Position numbers and translations under genes: made by a program. A DNA stretch of 64,000 bases from Sanderia malayensis (Eukaryota; Cnidaria; Scyphozoa; Semaeostomeae; Pelagiidae), in NCBI GenBank assembly GCA_013076295.1, contig RQOL01000729.1, positions 558,001-622,000 of the forward strand, in the 5' to 3' direction. Numbering within the stretch: position 1 is the stretch's first letter; every line of letters starts with the position of its first letter. The notes beneath the pieces were generated by a model. The model was not told the origin of the DNA, did no database searches, and worked only from the letters and a program-made list of their open reading frames with translations. Of this stretch, positions 53,744 to 64,000 are shown in pieces.

Positions 53744-55811
53744 TTATTCTTCTGGAATCGCAGCGGGCTTCATAAGTTCTGGGTGAAATCCTGGCGATAT
53801 ACACCAACCAAATCTCGGCGTTGCGGGACTTACACTGTACGATAACCCCAACGCGTCCAGTTTTGAATCCTTTTTAGCATCACCCTCGTTTTCATTATCG
53901 TCCATGATGACAGCCTCGTCTTCATCTGGAGGATCATCGCCTTCGATTCCAGTCCACTCTTGATACAACGGAACGACGTACTTAGATGACTTCTTAAGCA
54001 AATACGGATCAAAGGGAAAAAACGAATCAAAGATATTCTTCTTATCACGAGTCTCGTTCCCAAACGACGTTGACACGAGGCTGCGTTTGTTATGCTCGAT
54101 AATCGTGTAACAAAAAACGATTTCGTGCATGCGTGTTATGCGTGCAAACATGTCAACGACCGTGGCTAAACAGAATTTCAAGGGATTCAGTCTTGAACCG
54201 ATGATTTGCTCGAAACCCAATTTGCGCACGAAAGCACGCCAATTTGCCTGCTCGAGGACGCATTTATGACGGAACACGAACACGTAAAGCAACGTTTGAC
54301 ACACGCTGTAAAACGTGGCGTGTTTATGGATGTCTGGATAAACACCAGAGTCGAGAAGGTTCAAATAACCGTGAATCCAATCACTGAATAGAGTAAGACA
54401 CGTTTCAACTACATCACCTTTGATAAACTTTGCTCTTGCCACCAGGCTGCCTATGTAGGCTACAGCTGTTTGACGGAGAACGATTGCCACATTCGGATTG
54501 CACACCTTCTGCCAACAAAACTCCAAGAAACTGTTCACAAAATACTACAAAGAAATTCGAAATGAAAATTACTCCCCTGGACAAATCTTGACAAAAAAGT
54601 AAAGAAATTAAAAGTAAAAAAAGCTATTCATTAGTGTATTATCCTGGAAGGAATCTGATGGGTGTTATCCTGATGTCCTGCACTCCAATCGTACACAAGT
54701 AGAGAGGTCTTTTGTGATGCATTTGAAGTTTGCGAATGTATTAATGAACACGAAAATGTTCTATCCTTACCTGATCTAAACTGCAAATGTAGAAGATGAC
54801 AAACTGCACAAATGCACTTGCATGTGTTGGGAGCAGCACAACTTCAAATACCTGCATCAAATCATTATACAATAGTTCGGCTTTCTTCCAATCAACAATG
54901 CCAGAATGAAAGCATTGCTTTTGAATAAACTCAAAAACAGTCACCATTAAATTATCAAGTTTTCTGGCAGATTCATTCCTCATTTCGACATCTTGATGTT
55001 TGTGATCAACAGTGTTGTGAATATTCTCTTTATCAATTTCAACATCAAACTGCATCAAATCGTCTTCATCATCTTCATCACTGTTCACTTCATCTTCAAT
55101 ATCGCATTTCAAAATCTGCACATCGATTTTTAATAAATTATCAATAATAATTTCAAATAATTTTTCTTGAAGTGTAGGCATATATGTAGCAATCAAAAGT
55201 AAATTCTTCACATAAGACTGTGTGAATATTTGATGCCTTCCAACATATGGAAACATATCTGATAGCTTGATCAGAAGGTGTCTTGGAGCGGTAGGGACAA
55301 TGTTTAGTATTGAGATCATTGCTTTGTGGACATTGCTGAACTGTTTATCCATACTTTCTAACACAAATGAGTCAAGTTCTGCATTCCCTTTGAGGGCGGG
55401 TGTGAATTTCTGTATCAACATTCTCAAACAGCCCCGCAGATAAAAAGTATGCGCAGAGAGAAGTTCTGTTAGGAAATTCACGTAAGAAGTCACAATTTCA
55501 TCTTCACATTCACACCAATCCATTTTCAATATTACACCAACTAAAGTCTCTTGCTCCTTGTCCAAGACACTTACACAATATCGGAATCCTTCGATATATT
55601 CTAAACGCTTTTCAGAGTCAAAATTTCCTTCCCGTATCAAACTCAAGCACGTGTCATAGGCCTTCCTCTCTCGCTTCTGTTGTTGACGTTCAATAGCTTC
55701 TTTTAGCTGCACTCCAAATCTATATTCGTTCTCCATAACTTTAGAAGAATATAATCCAGTGGCTACTTGTATATTTGAGTCACAGGTACCCTTCTTTAAA
55801 ATATAATGCAA
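53744..55811 (-). CDS. RRN3: RNA polymerase I-specific initiation factor RRN3 (TIF-IA)
   Basis: Two exons, 55811-54771 and 54544-53744, join in phase 0 to give 613 aa (human about 651). RRN3 binds the Pol I A43 stalk subunit and makes the enzyme competent for rRNA gene initiation in the nucleolus. Family marks in order: HEAT-like helices throughout; FLTELLSAHTFYLRGCL (about 115-130); an acidic loop DEDDEDDLMQFDVE; LLPTHASAFVQFVIFYICS at the end of exon 1; RQTAVAYIGSLVARAKFI; FRHKCVL; LNPLKFCLATVVDMFARI; VFCYTIIEHN; and FFPFDPYLLKKSSKYV. A Ser/acidic tail follows. The start ATG (55809-55811) lies 107 bp from the divergent AKIP1 start. Sequence is moderately diverged from vertebrates, but every landmark is in order. 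Confidence 0.95.
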
Positions 55812-55918
55812 CGAAAATGGTTATTCCAAGAGAGACACATGGTTGGCGAAAAAAATCCGACAGGCAAAACAAAATCGTATGGTATGGTATGCAGCGCAGC
55901 ACTCGCTGAACTGACGTC
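55812..55918. promoter_or_regulatory. Head-to-head promoter of RRN3 (-) and AKIP1 (+)
   Basis: Only 107 bp separate the two start codons. The interval holds TTGGCGAAAA (E2F-like) near 55845 and a perfect CRE, TGACGTCA, at 55912-55919 that overlaps the A of the AKIP1 ATG. There is no TATA box. Shared control of both genes is inferred. Confidence 0.6.
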
Positions 55919-56990
55919 ATGTCCGCTGCGAAGGAACTCCTCCAAAAGAATGTTCGAGCCCGAACAGCAAGCGACCTACTTTTGACTGTTGATATCAATA
56001 ATTTCCCGCTGTTCCGTTGGTTTGGAAACGAATGCTGCACTGAGCTCGAACGCAAGCAATTTAAGAAAAATGCCAGAAAAGGTATCTTAAACGTTTTAGT
56101 TCTCAATATATTTTGCATTTGTCAACATTTATTGATATTGCCCTTTAAATCTTATTAATTTGTGCCCTGTTTTCTTCAGACAGGCGACAACTGCAGTTGC
56201 AAGATGGCCTGCATTCTTTGCAGATCTGGACGTCAATCGATTTCAACTTTCGAAAAGGCCGCGACACGAAGGGTCCAATGGCCAGATGTTTTACACAAAC
56301 CCCCAAACTTCAAGGTTGCACTTTCTTCTTTACGAAATTTTGCAAGGCCCTTATTATATGTAAATATATTTAGTGACAATCTAATTTACACCAACTTTAT
56401 AATTGGGTGATATAAAAAACTTATATCTCTTGTCGATCCAGGAGCCAGTGGCGTACACTTCGATAGATGATGCATTTGATAATGTACTGCAGTTCATGAA
56501 CACAACAACTAGACAATGCAAGGTATGCATTTAAGTCAATAAATACAAATTGCAGCCACCCTAGAGACAACACAAGGGCCATCAATCAAGCTAACCCAAG
56601 GTTTTCAATGCATCACATGGCTGACTTCCACATGCAACATTTTTTGCCTTATAGAGATATTTTAGATGCAGAGAAGATGAGCCAATGCAAACAGAAGATA
56701 AAAATCACTGCCAGAGATTCCATGCACGAAAAACCCACTTCGATTCACATAAAAATCCAGTAAGTTGTAAATATATATTTGAGATAATCACACAAATTAA
56801 AACTTTATAAACCTTCTCAATTATGACATATCTTCTTTTTATTCAGTTGCAGAAGCAAGAAGATGTCAAAGTAGAAATGGCACCTGGAACATATGCCATA
56901 ACAGCCGGTCGATGGGGTGCTGAAAGAGATCATACACATGTGGTACATATTACCTCAGGACAAACAGTGGATCTAACTTTTGGAGTTTGA
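55919..56990 (+). CDS. AKIP1: A-kinase-interacting protein 1 (AKIP1/BCA3) homologue
   Basis: Five exons, 55919-56081, 56180-56314, 56449-56522, 56655-56759 and 56847-56990, read through in frame to 206 aa (human AKIP1 is 210). The C-terminus is diagnostic: VEMAPGTYAIT, then THVVHITSGQTVDLTFGV, matching the AKIP1 end pattern (PGTYSVT ... HVVAVDSGQSVDL). The middle DDAFDNVLQFMNTTTRQCKRYF corresponds to the human SFRTMAEFMDYTSSQCGKYY region. AKIP1 binds the PKA catalytic subunit and affects its nuclear retention and NF-kB p65 phosphorylation. Exon 3 needs the second of two close acceptors (after GAGCCAG at 56442-56448), because the first gives an early stop. A perfect CRE overlaps the start codon. 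Outside the C-terminus the protein is much diverged. Confidence 0.85.
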
Positions 56991-58420
56991 ACTAATTTTT
57001 ATGTATAGCTATTTAGTAATTTATTTCCGTAACATCTGTACAGAAAGGCTTTCTATTTTCTATGGTAATGCATTGTAGGGTATTTTGAGTTATTTTCACA
57101 TATATGATATCTTGAGATGTTTTTGTTGTTACAACAAGTATGGGACAGGCATTTTTGTTGAATAGAGTGGTTATTAGAATAAAGCAATTTTTGATTTTCC
57201 ACAAATTATACTTGATCAAAAATAAATTGAACTAAAAATGACAAAACGCTTCTGAAGGCTTGGCACAGGAGACATGGAGATGAAAGCTATCTCCCAAATT
57301 CAAAATTCATTATTAGCGGTCACCCAAATTCAAAAAAGATTTACAATGAGTGCATCATTAATTTCGCGTGCCACTTTTAGTGAGAGGATGACAGAGTAAA
57401 ATAAAAATCATTTTCAAATACTGATAAGACTAAACTAAAAAAGTTGCTATCTTATATGTCCTGACATTTCAAATTACTAAAGCAGCAGTGTCCTTATATG
57501 TTCTTACTTTGATCTAGTCCAACATGTATACAAAGTTAACCACATACAAAGAGCATTGTTAGTTATAAATGTATAATCTTTGATAAGGAGAAAACTGTAT
57601 ATTCAGAATGAATCATATAGACTGTTAATAATTCAGTGATAATTCTTCAGTCACACTTTAAAACAAGATAACATATAATGGAAGCGGTTCAATATTATCT
57701 TGCTTGAAACGAAATCTCATCACTTGTCATTCGTACGCATGTTAGGCCCGCGTCGCGTGGTGAAAGCAAGAGCTGGTCATGAATTTGCTCTGTTTAAAAT
57801 CGAAACTTTTCAAATTCCGATTATTGCAAGTTCACGAAAATCAGAAGTAACAAGCTACTGAGCAAGACACTCACCACCCCACGTGCTGTTTCAATTTTCA
57901 CTACCTCGCCAACTTATGCCCACCATGCAGACGAGGAACAAAATCTATGTCATGCATGCTCTCATTCTCATTTCAATTCACTCCAAACCAACCATCATGA
58001 ATTCATGCAGTGTCGTAATTAAAATTAGTAGCATTTGATATCTGCATATAACAATTCTAGTGCAATACAAGGGGGGAGGGATAACAATGAATAGAAGTAC
58101 CTTACACATTATAATTATAAACAACGCGCCAATTGTCACGATTCTGCAACAGTTTCAGCCAAGTTCGAGGAGTCCCTGTTGCAGAAAAAATAATAATATC
58201 GCACAACTGAAATATGGAAGAATACTGGGAACCAAATTGTGAAAAGCTTTATTGCAAGAAGTTAGAATTATAGAGGTTTTTTTATATGAATTGGTTCATT
58301 AGAGATCCTTGAAGGGACGGAGAAGTTCGTTCGAATTAGATAAAGCTCGAATTATGCGAGTTCAAACTATGCAGATTTGACTGTAGTTCCATAAATGAAA
58401 AATTAACAGATATATAAATC
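56991..58420. other. Convergent intergenic region between AKIP1 and PPP6R
   Basis: AT-rich DNA with no supported exon. It contains the two 3'UTRs and, near its right end, a transposon end (see 58285-58387). Confidence 0.45.
58285..58387 (-). mobile_element. Fragment of a Tc1/pogo-like element end
   Basis: On the minus strand the segment begins CTACAGTCAAATCTGCATAG and continues with GAACTCGCATAATTCGAGCT and TCGAACGAACTTC. This resembles the CAGT...TATAATTCGAA ends of pogo/Tigger-type elements. Only one clear end is seen, so it is probably truncated. Confidence 0.45.
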
Positions 58421-61400
58421 CTACTTATTTGAGTCTTCTTGGTGTATTTCTTTCTGTTGTGCGTCTTTACTAGTTTCAACAGGTCCATTTGGCTTTGGTT
58501 TATCTACGTTGAATTCTGTCTTTTGTGGATCTGGAGAGTTTCTAGGCGATGATGGTGATGCCGGAGATTTGCTTCGTTTTGGGGATCGTGATCTTTCCAT
58601 GTCACTTTTGCCATCCGAACTAATATTGATCACCTTTCGACTGTGAGAAACAACGAAAATCATCTATACTTCAATCAACCTGACATGATACAGAGACCTT
58701 CTATTGCTGAGCAAAAACTTGCATACATGAAATGCTAGTCTGCATGCAACAGAGGCCTGCATGCAATAGAGGTTATAGCCTTCTTATGCAAAGTGACATA
58801 ACTTGTATAGGCAGTAAGCTATATAGATAGATACATAGCCAAGATGCGTCTTCAGGGCTTCAGAATATTTTTGAGATCATATATAACAACAAGCAGAACA
58901 TTCAAACAAACAGCAATTCGATAATTCAGTCATGTTTGGTCGTCCTTTATGATATCACAGACTCATCGTGATGTCACCCATTTAAACCAAGTTTAATATA
59001 TGCTGTTTATCGCACGTTATTTGCCAACTTCGATCGCAAGCAACGATGAATGAATGAATGCATCGGTTGTCAATCAGACCTTTTACTGGTGCATCATTAA
59101 CCCTGAAGACGACAGCCACAACGCAATGCTGGTCGGATGATATTGGCAAGAGATATCAGTGATAAATACCTGGAAACTGTGACAACTGATACTCCTCCAC
59201 GAGTTGGGCTTGCTGCACCTCCTTTTCTCGCAATGTCTTTTGAATCAAGCGATGTCTCTTCAGTTTTACCAAGTGTCTGATAAAAACAAATAAGCGCAGA
59301 GTCAGCTTCAAGCTTCGTAATAAAAGAACCAATCAAAATAAGAAAATATCTCAAAATGATCCATGCACAATATACACCCTATTGAATATACCCTCATCCG
59401 TGGTGTCGTCTTAAAATTTTCGAAGGGGAGCTGAGCCCCACGAGCCCCCTCCACGACATCACATGCCCTCAAATACATATACAGTTAAAACCCGCGTAGA
59501 AGAAGCTGTGAATTCTGCATTCAGCCTGTTGTCAAAATACAATAGCCTATTGTCTCGTCCATTATCATAAGCAGAGATTTCAGCCTGGAAGGTTCTTAAA
59601 CCACTGGTTTCTACATGCAGATGTTTATTGTATACTTCTACCCCTGTAATCTAGTCTTAACACATCGTGGAGGAAGAAAGAAAATGCTGAAAACATTTTG
59701 AGTTTTATGTAACAATAGAGCCAATAGAGCTTACCGTTGCAGACTCTTTTGTTGTTGGACTATGCGTTGAATCGATGACGACAAATCCGCCTAGCTCCTT
59801 CGACGTGACAAGCAATGGATCGAGACCCTTTGTACTACATTCCACTACATCTATCTTGACATTTCTGGAGAATAAAAAAACACACATTACTGCAATACAT
59901 CTATTAAAAAATAAAAGCCAAAATATGATTTGCTTGGAAAGACAAAGAGAGAAACCAAAGTCACTTGCTTACCCAGAATTCTCTTGTTGACTGTCTCTAC
60001 TTTCTGATGACACAGCCTCCTTCTCATTCTTGCCGCCTTCCTCAGTTTTCAATACAATATCATCTTCTTTAACTTCTCTCCGCTTAGTATCATCTTCCTC
60101 AACTACTGCACCCTTAGTATCAGCTTCTTTGCTGGTCGATACATCTTCTTCCATCTTTACATCTAAATTGGAAAACAGAAACAATGAAATCACATTGCAT
60201 CTGGAGGAAATTGTTACGCAAATGTATATACTCAATGCCAATCGATCTAGTCAAGGTAAAATAACAGGTAGATCAACAGTATAACCTACGAGCAGATAAA
60301 AGGAGGTACAAGTATACAGAAGTTCCTTAAAACTGATAATACCTCGCTACTACTAGCTCAATCTATTTAGGGATGCTCTCAGATGCAATAAGAGATCTCC
60401 ACATGCCTACCACAGCTATATAAATCTAATACAAATGCTTCAAAATGCCAGAAACTCCCTGATATACCTTATCAAAGCAATTGTAATGCACTACATGAAA
60501 TTTAAACGAGCTACGGACCTTCTGGTTGCACGTCCTTCACAGTTGTCTTCTCTTCGACTTTCGTTGGTTCAGTCGTCACTTTAAAGGCATCATTACTGTC
60601 TTCGTCCATAGCGATGGGGGAATCTGGACCCTTGGAATCCTGGCTCTGATTTTCATCGGTACTAAAGAACACAATAAGAATACTCAGCAAGACAAAGAAA
60701 AAAGCGCTTGAATTATAAACTATGAATCAAAAGTAAACAGAAAAGGAGCTGTGCATATTCACTTACAAACTAATCTTTGAGATGTCCGTGAAATCTGCGA
60801 ACCCAGCCTCGTCTTTAACTTCAACAACTGAAGTAGCACTCGGATCCACCCACCCAACAGAGGCTGCATCTAAAGTATCCATGGCTACACCGTCATTATC
60901 GAAGTTGGCTGCCCAATCTGGAAATAGAATAATAGAATGAGATCACCATCAATTGACGCCACGTTACTCTTAATGTCACTGAAAAAGTTACTTCTTGAAA
61001 GAACATCAAAGACTTGATGTTATCCCAAGAAATAGCCAGTGACATGGCCAGTAACGAGTGTTAATTATAAAAGAATTAAAAGAAGAAGGGATATGTTGTG
61101 AATCAATTCCACTCTACCAGCATCAGCCTGATCGATTTCCATTTTGACCTCGGTCTCTTTGCGAGATTTTGGTTCTATGCATTTTGCACGAACAGTGGAT
61201 GGTTGATTCTCTTCATCTGAAAAGACTGCTTCATCATCGCTTGAGCAGCTTGAGTTCTCACTTGAACTGGCTGAATCGTCGCTGTTACTTCGACCAGTGC
61301 TGAAAAAGGAATTGCAAGAAGATTGAGATGTGCATAGAGACACGAGGATATACAAATGGGTATGAAAATGTAAAATAAGATATGAGGATGCAAGAGGAGA

Positions 61401-64000
61401 TGTGAGAGTGTAAAAGGAGATGTGAGAGTGTAAAAGGAGATACAAGGATGGAAAAGGAGATACGAGGATGGAAAAGGAGATATGAGGATGTAAAAGGAGA
61501 TATGAGGATGTAAGTGGAGATGTGGGGATATACAAAACAATACAGTTCCAGCATGCAGATGTTGTTTGATGTTCTTACTGACCCGCGTTTCATTGCTGAC
61601 TTGGGCGAGAACTTCAGTTCTCTTTCCTCCCAGATATCCTGAAACCAAAAGCAAAACAAATACACATAGACTCAAGCAATCACAATTAAACTAGCTTGTC
61701 TATAATGCTTATGCTTGGCAATAGTCTGCTTTATATCGAATGTATTAAACAGCCTGTTGAGATTTTTCCTTGATTACCTCTTCGTCGCTGCCGCTGTCAT
61801 CAAACTGGTGAATTTTCTCATTACAAACAGCTTCGAAAAGCTGGGCATCCGGCTAAAGAATTGCGAGCAGCATTTTGTAAATATAAACTCATGCGCAGTT
61901 GTGGAAATATTTGAATATCGAAAACAAGAAACCGTTGGATGCACTGCAAGAATTGTCACTAGAAGAAACAACTTACATTTTGTTCATCAGCATTAATTGA
62001 GAAGTCAATATTTCCAATCTCATCAAATGGATTTCTGCAACAAAAGAAGAAATAGTTGAATAAGAAAATTAATAAATAAACAGACAACGAAATAAACGAA
62101 TTAACAAGTCTATTTGGATTTGTTGTTTTTTACTTTGGTCGGTTCATGCCATTGAGGTCTTCTTCGTTCTGACCAAACGATTCGATAAATTCATTCGACA
62201 GTTGTTGAACCTGATAATTTGAAAAGGCCTGGGTAAGAGAAATCATAAGACAGACTTTCAACAATGCTGCATTCTCACACACGAAAAGAAGAAATAAGAA
62301 GAAACAAGAAAAGCGACGAGCAGCACCCGAGAAGGCTTCATTGCTTTCAGGATCTGTTCATGAAGTCGACTCAAGAGTATTGAAGAGACAGACGAGATAT
62401 TAAAATCACAGCAGACAGTTCGATTAACTCACCTGTTGCAATGAGGTTTCGTACTGGAACAAGGAGACATTCTTAAACATCCCTTCGTCTTCATCGTCCG
62501 ATGAAGAGTGAAGCATGTGTGAACTTATTTGCTTTAAAACAAAAACATTACAAATGAAACGTCGGGCCTTAAAGCCAACTAACCATCCTCAATATTGCAT
62601 TGAAATACAAGTAGCAGGTACGTGAAGAGCAGTAAACGACACCCCCTGAAGCACCGAGGTTTCAAAACGATTATGTACTCTCATCAGAAGATAAAATGCT
62701 GATAGATACTCACAATCTGGGCAGTGTTTCGTTTGTTGATATCATTCAAAGATCCATCGACTAAATCCTTCCAACTCGCCTGTATTTCATCAGGTAAATC
62801 TACGAGAACAGCATGACAAATAATACAACTGAACACCTTCACCCATTCAACACATTTCACAAACGATGAAACTTGAAGACGGAAACGTAGCAGTAGAAAT
62901 ACGAAAGGAGATAAAACGAAATCAAAGTCAGAACAAGGGGAGAATAATAAGAAAAACTGTCCACCTTTAAAAAGAGACGTGAGGAGTTCGCTGTTTCCTC
63001 CTTTTTCCATGTTAGTTAAAAAGCTGTTAGCCATACAAGTTAAATGTCCCATGTATCCCTTACGTCTTGACCCAGGATTGGATCTGAAAAATAAACAGAA
63101 AAACTACTTAACTGACAGACAAGAGCCCCCCTGAAATGATACTGCTTGCCATTGAAAGTGCTTGGTGATTGGTAACTTGAACAGGGGGTACTTACGTTTG
63201 TATTCCGTTGTCTTCCCATGCGTCTAGCATCTTGGTAACAAGACAACAATCGCAAATAAGCTAAAATGATAAAGGAGGAACTAAGTTAATACGTTGCTGC
63301 AAAATTATAAAGAGGTTGCAGCAAGATCTTGACTCCATGGTCATCTATCTTCCTGCATTACTTATCATCGCATTTTGCAGTCGAAGTAGTGGTGGACTTA
63401 CGTGAGTTAGTAATCCGTGTTTCGAGTCTTCGTTATTATCAGTGACAGAATGCGAAAGAATCGAGCTAATGCAATGTTCAACATACGTATGCAAAAAGTT
63501 ATTCCATTGATATTTGAAAAAGAGTTCCTAGAAGACAAGACAACAAGTAAAAAAACAAACGAATAAATAAACAAACAGGAAAAGACAACAAATACAAGCA
63601 GATAGAAGAACATTTAAGCAGATGGAAGAAGATACGAGCAGATGGAAGAAGATACGAGCAGATGGAAGAAGATACGAGCAGATGGAAGAAGATACAAGCA
63701 GATAGAAGAACATTTAAGCAGATGGAAGAACATTTAAGCAGATGGAAGAAGATACGAGCAGATGGAAAAAGACACGAGCAGATGGAAGAAGATACGAGCA
63801 GATGGAAAAAGACACGAGCAGATGGAAGAAGATACGAGCAGATGGAAAAAGACACGAGCAGATGGAAGAAGATACGAGCAGATGGAAAAAGACACGAGCA
63901 GATGGAAGAAGATACGAGCAGATAGAAGAAGATACGAGCAGATGGAAGAAGGTACGAGCAGATGGAAGAAGATACGAGCAGATGGAAGAAGATACGAGCA
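58421..64000 (-). CDS. PPP6R3: PP6 regulatory subunit (SAPS domain, PPP6R family), 3' part of gene; 5' end outside window
   Basis: Scaffold subunit of protein phosphatase 6 (PPP6C). I trace 17 coding exons: 63527-63402, 63260-63196, 63083-62965, 62799-62714, 62531-62433, 62210-62134, 62034-61978, 61852-61778, 61638-61583, 61299-61118, 60917-60767, 60661-60519, 60162-59973, 59864-59735, 59276-59170, 58640-58421. All phases agree (the list as written holds 16; a further upstream exon lies beyond the edge). The first encodes ELFFKYQWNNFLHTYVEHCI from the C-terminal part of the SAPS domain. MLDAWE, RRKGYMGHL, LPDEIQ, KRNTAQI, HSSSDDEDE, FIESFG and GSDEEDIWEE follow as in PPP6R1-3. KMEIDQ...DWAANFD resembles PPP6R3. 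The C-terminal third is acidic, then Ser/Pro/Arg-rich (RSRSPKRSKSPASPSS) and seems lineage-specific. Stop is at 58421-58423. Confidence 0.92.
59482..59630. mobile_element. MITE, CAATAGCCTATTG family, intact copy in a PPP6R intron
   Basis: The 149-bp element starts CAGTTAAAACCCGCGTAGAAG and ends TGCAGATGTTTATTG, flanked by TA (59480-59481 and 59631-59632). The core has CAATAGCCTATTGT and GGTTCTTAAACCA. Length and layout match the copy at 34115-34262. Confidence 0.82.
61330..61530 (+). repeat. ~20-bp minisatellite (AGGAGATATGAGGATGTAAA) in a PPP6R intron
   Basis: About nine or ten imperfect 20-bp units lie between the exons 61299-61118 and 61638-61583. The open frames that cross it on the minus strand are repeat artefacts. 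Confidence 0.88.
63592..64000 (+). repeat. 20-bp minisatellite (AGCAGATGGAAGAAGATACG) running off the window edge
   Basis: About 20 units at an exact 20-bp period, with alternating variants (AAGACACG, ACATTTA), lie in the PPP6R intron upstream of the exon 63527-63402. The array reaches base 64000 and probably continues. On the gene's sense strand it is pyrimidine-rich. Confidence 0.95.

Noticed and set aside
55780..56118. 112-codon minus-strand frame across the RRN3/AKIP1 promoter
   Set aside because: It is antisense to AKIP1 exon 1, in a different frame from RRN3 and has no recognisable motif.
61065..61675. Three overlapping minus-strand frames with LLHPHISF-like repeats
   Set aside because: Translations of the intronic 20-bp minisatellite joined by chance to the real exons 61299-61118 and 61638-61583.
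63499..64000. Open frames on both strands in the last 500 bp
   Set aside because: They are translations of the 20-bp minisatellite in a PPP6R intron and of its edge.

Overview
This is nuclear DNA from an intron-rich invertebrate animal. The evidence is GT-AG introns of roughly 80-700 bp, standard code, AT-rich sequence, two nuclear tRNA genes with A and B boxes, TTAGGG-type telomere-like repeats, and clear animal protein families. A chordate relative such as a tunicate, or a cnidarian, would fit. I cannot fix the taxon from sequence alone.

Layout: (1) 1-1976 is non-coding upstream DNA ending in a four-CCAAT-box promoter. (2) 1977-4451 (+) is a Cip/Kip CDK inhibitor (p27/CDKN1B-like) with a probable frame-shifting cassette exon. 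(3) 5682-6530 (+) is an EFHD1/2 (swiprosin) EF-hand gene. (4) 7124-13554 (+) is a gene of about 18 exons with no recognised name; its product combines a CxxC/CxxC region, a basic coiled coil, an F5/8-type C (discoidin) domain and a C-terminal EF-hand region. A tRNA-Gly gene and a pogo/Tc1-like MITE lie in its introns. (5) 14.07-14.53 kb is an array of nested palindromes. (6) 15156-47368 (-) is a complete axonemal dynein heavy chain, recognisable as DNAH1 from N-terminus to C-terminus, with a tRNA-Ile gene, several MITEs and minisatellites in its introns. (7) 47.6-48.6 kb is a telomere-motif satellite between DNAH1 and the divergent FBXW9-like gene (48943-50428, +). (8) 51273-51866 (-) is a two-TM protein. 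(9) 53744-55811 (-) is RRN3, sharing a 107-bp head-to-head promoter with AKIP1 (55919-56990, +). (10) 58421-64000 (-) is the 3' part of a PP6 regulatory subunit (SAPS/PPP6R) gene that continues off the right edge.

The most unusual structure is in one 3.2-kb DNAH1 intron (26996-30199). A diverged inverted duplication of gene-like sequence is flanked by telomere-type repeats in opposing orientation. It is followed by an 11-copy, roughly 134-146-bp satellite with embedded CCCTAA tracts and a higher-order duplication. A related satellite lies 19 kb away beside the DNAH1 promoter. The intronic insertion looks like a captured gene fragment inside a satellite-forming mobile element, or the trace of a telomere-type rearrangement.

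The genes do not form one pathway. DNAH1 is axonemal and has a near-consensus RFX X-box upstream. CDKN1, RRN3, PPP6R and the F-box gene belong to cell-cycle, growth and protein-turnover control. Exon borders were worked out by hand from splice signals and reading frame; no search was run.
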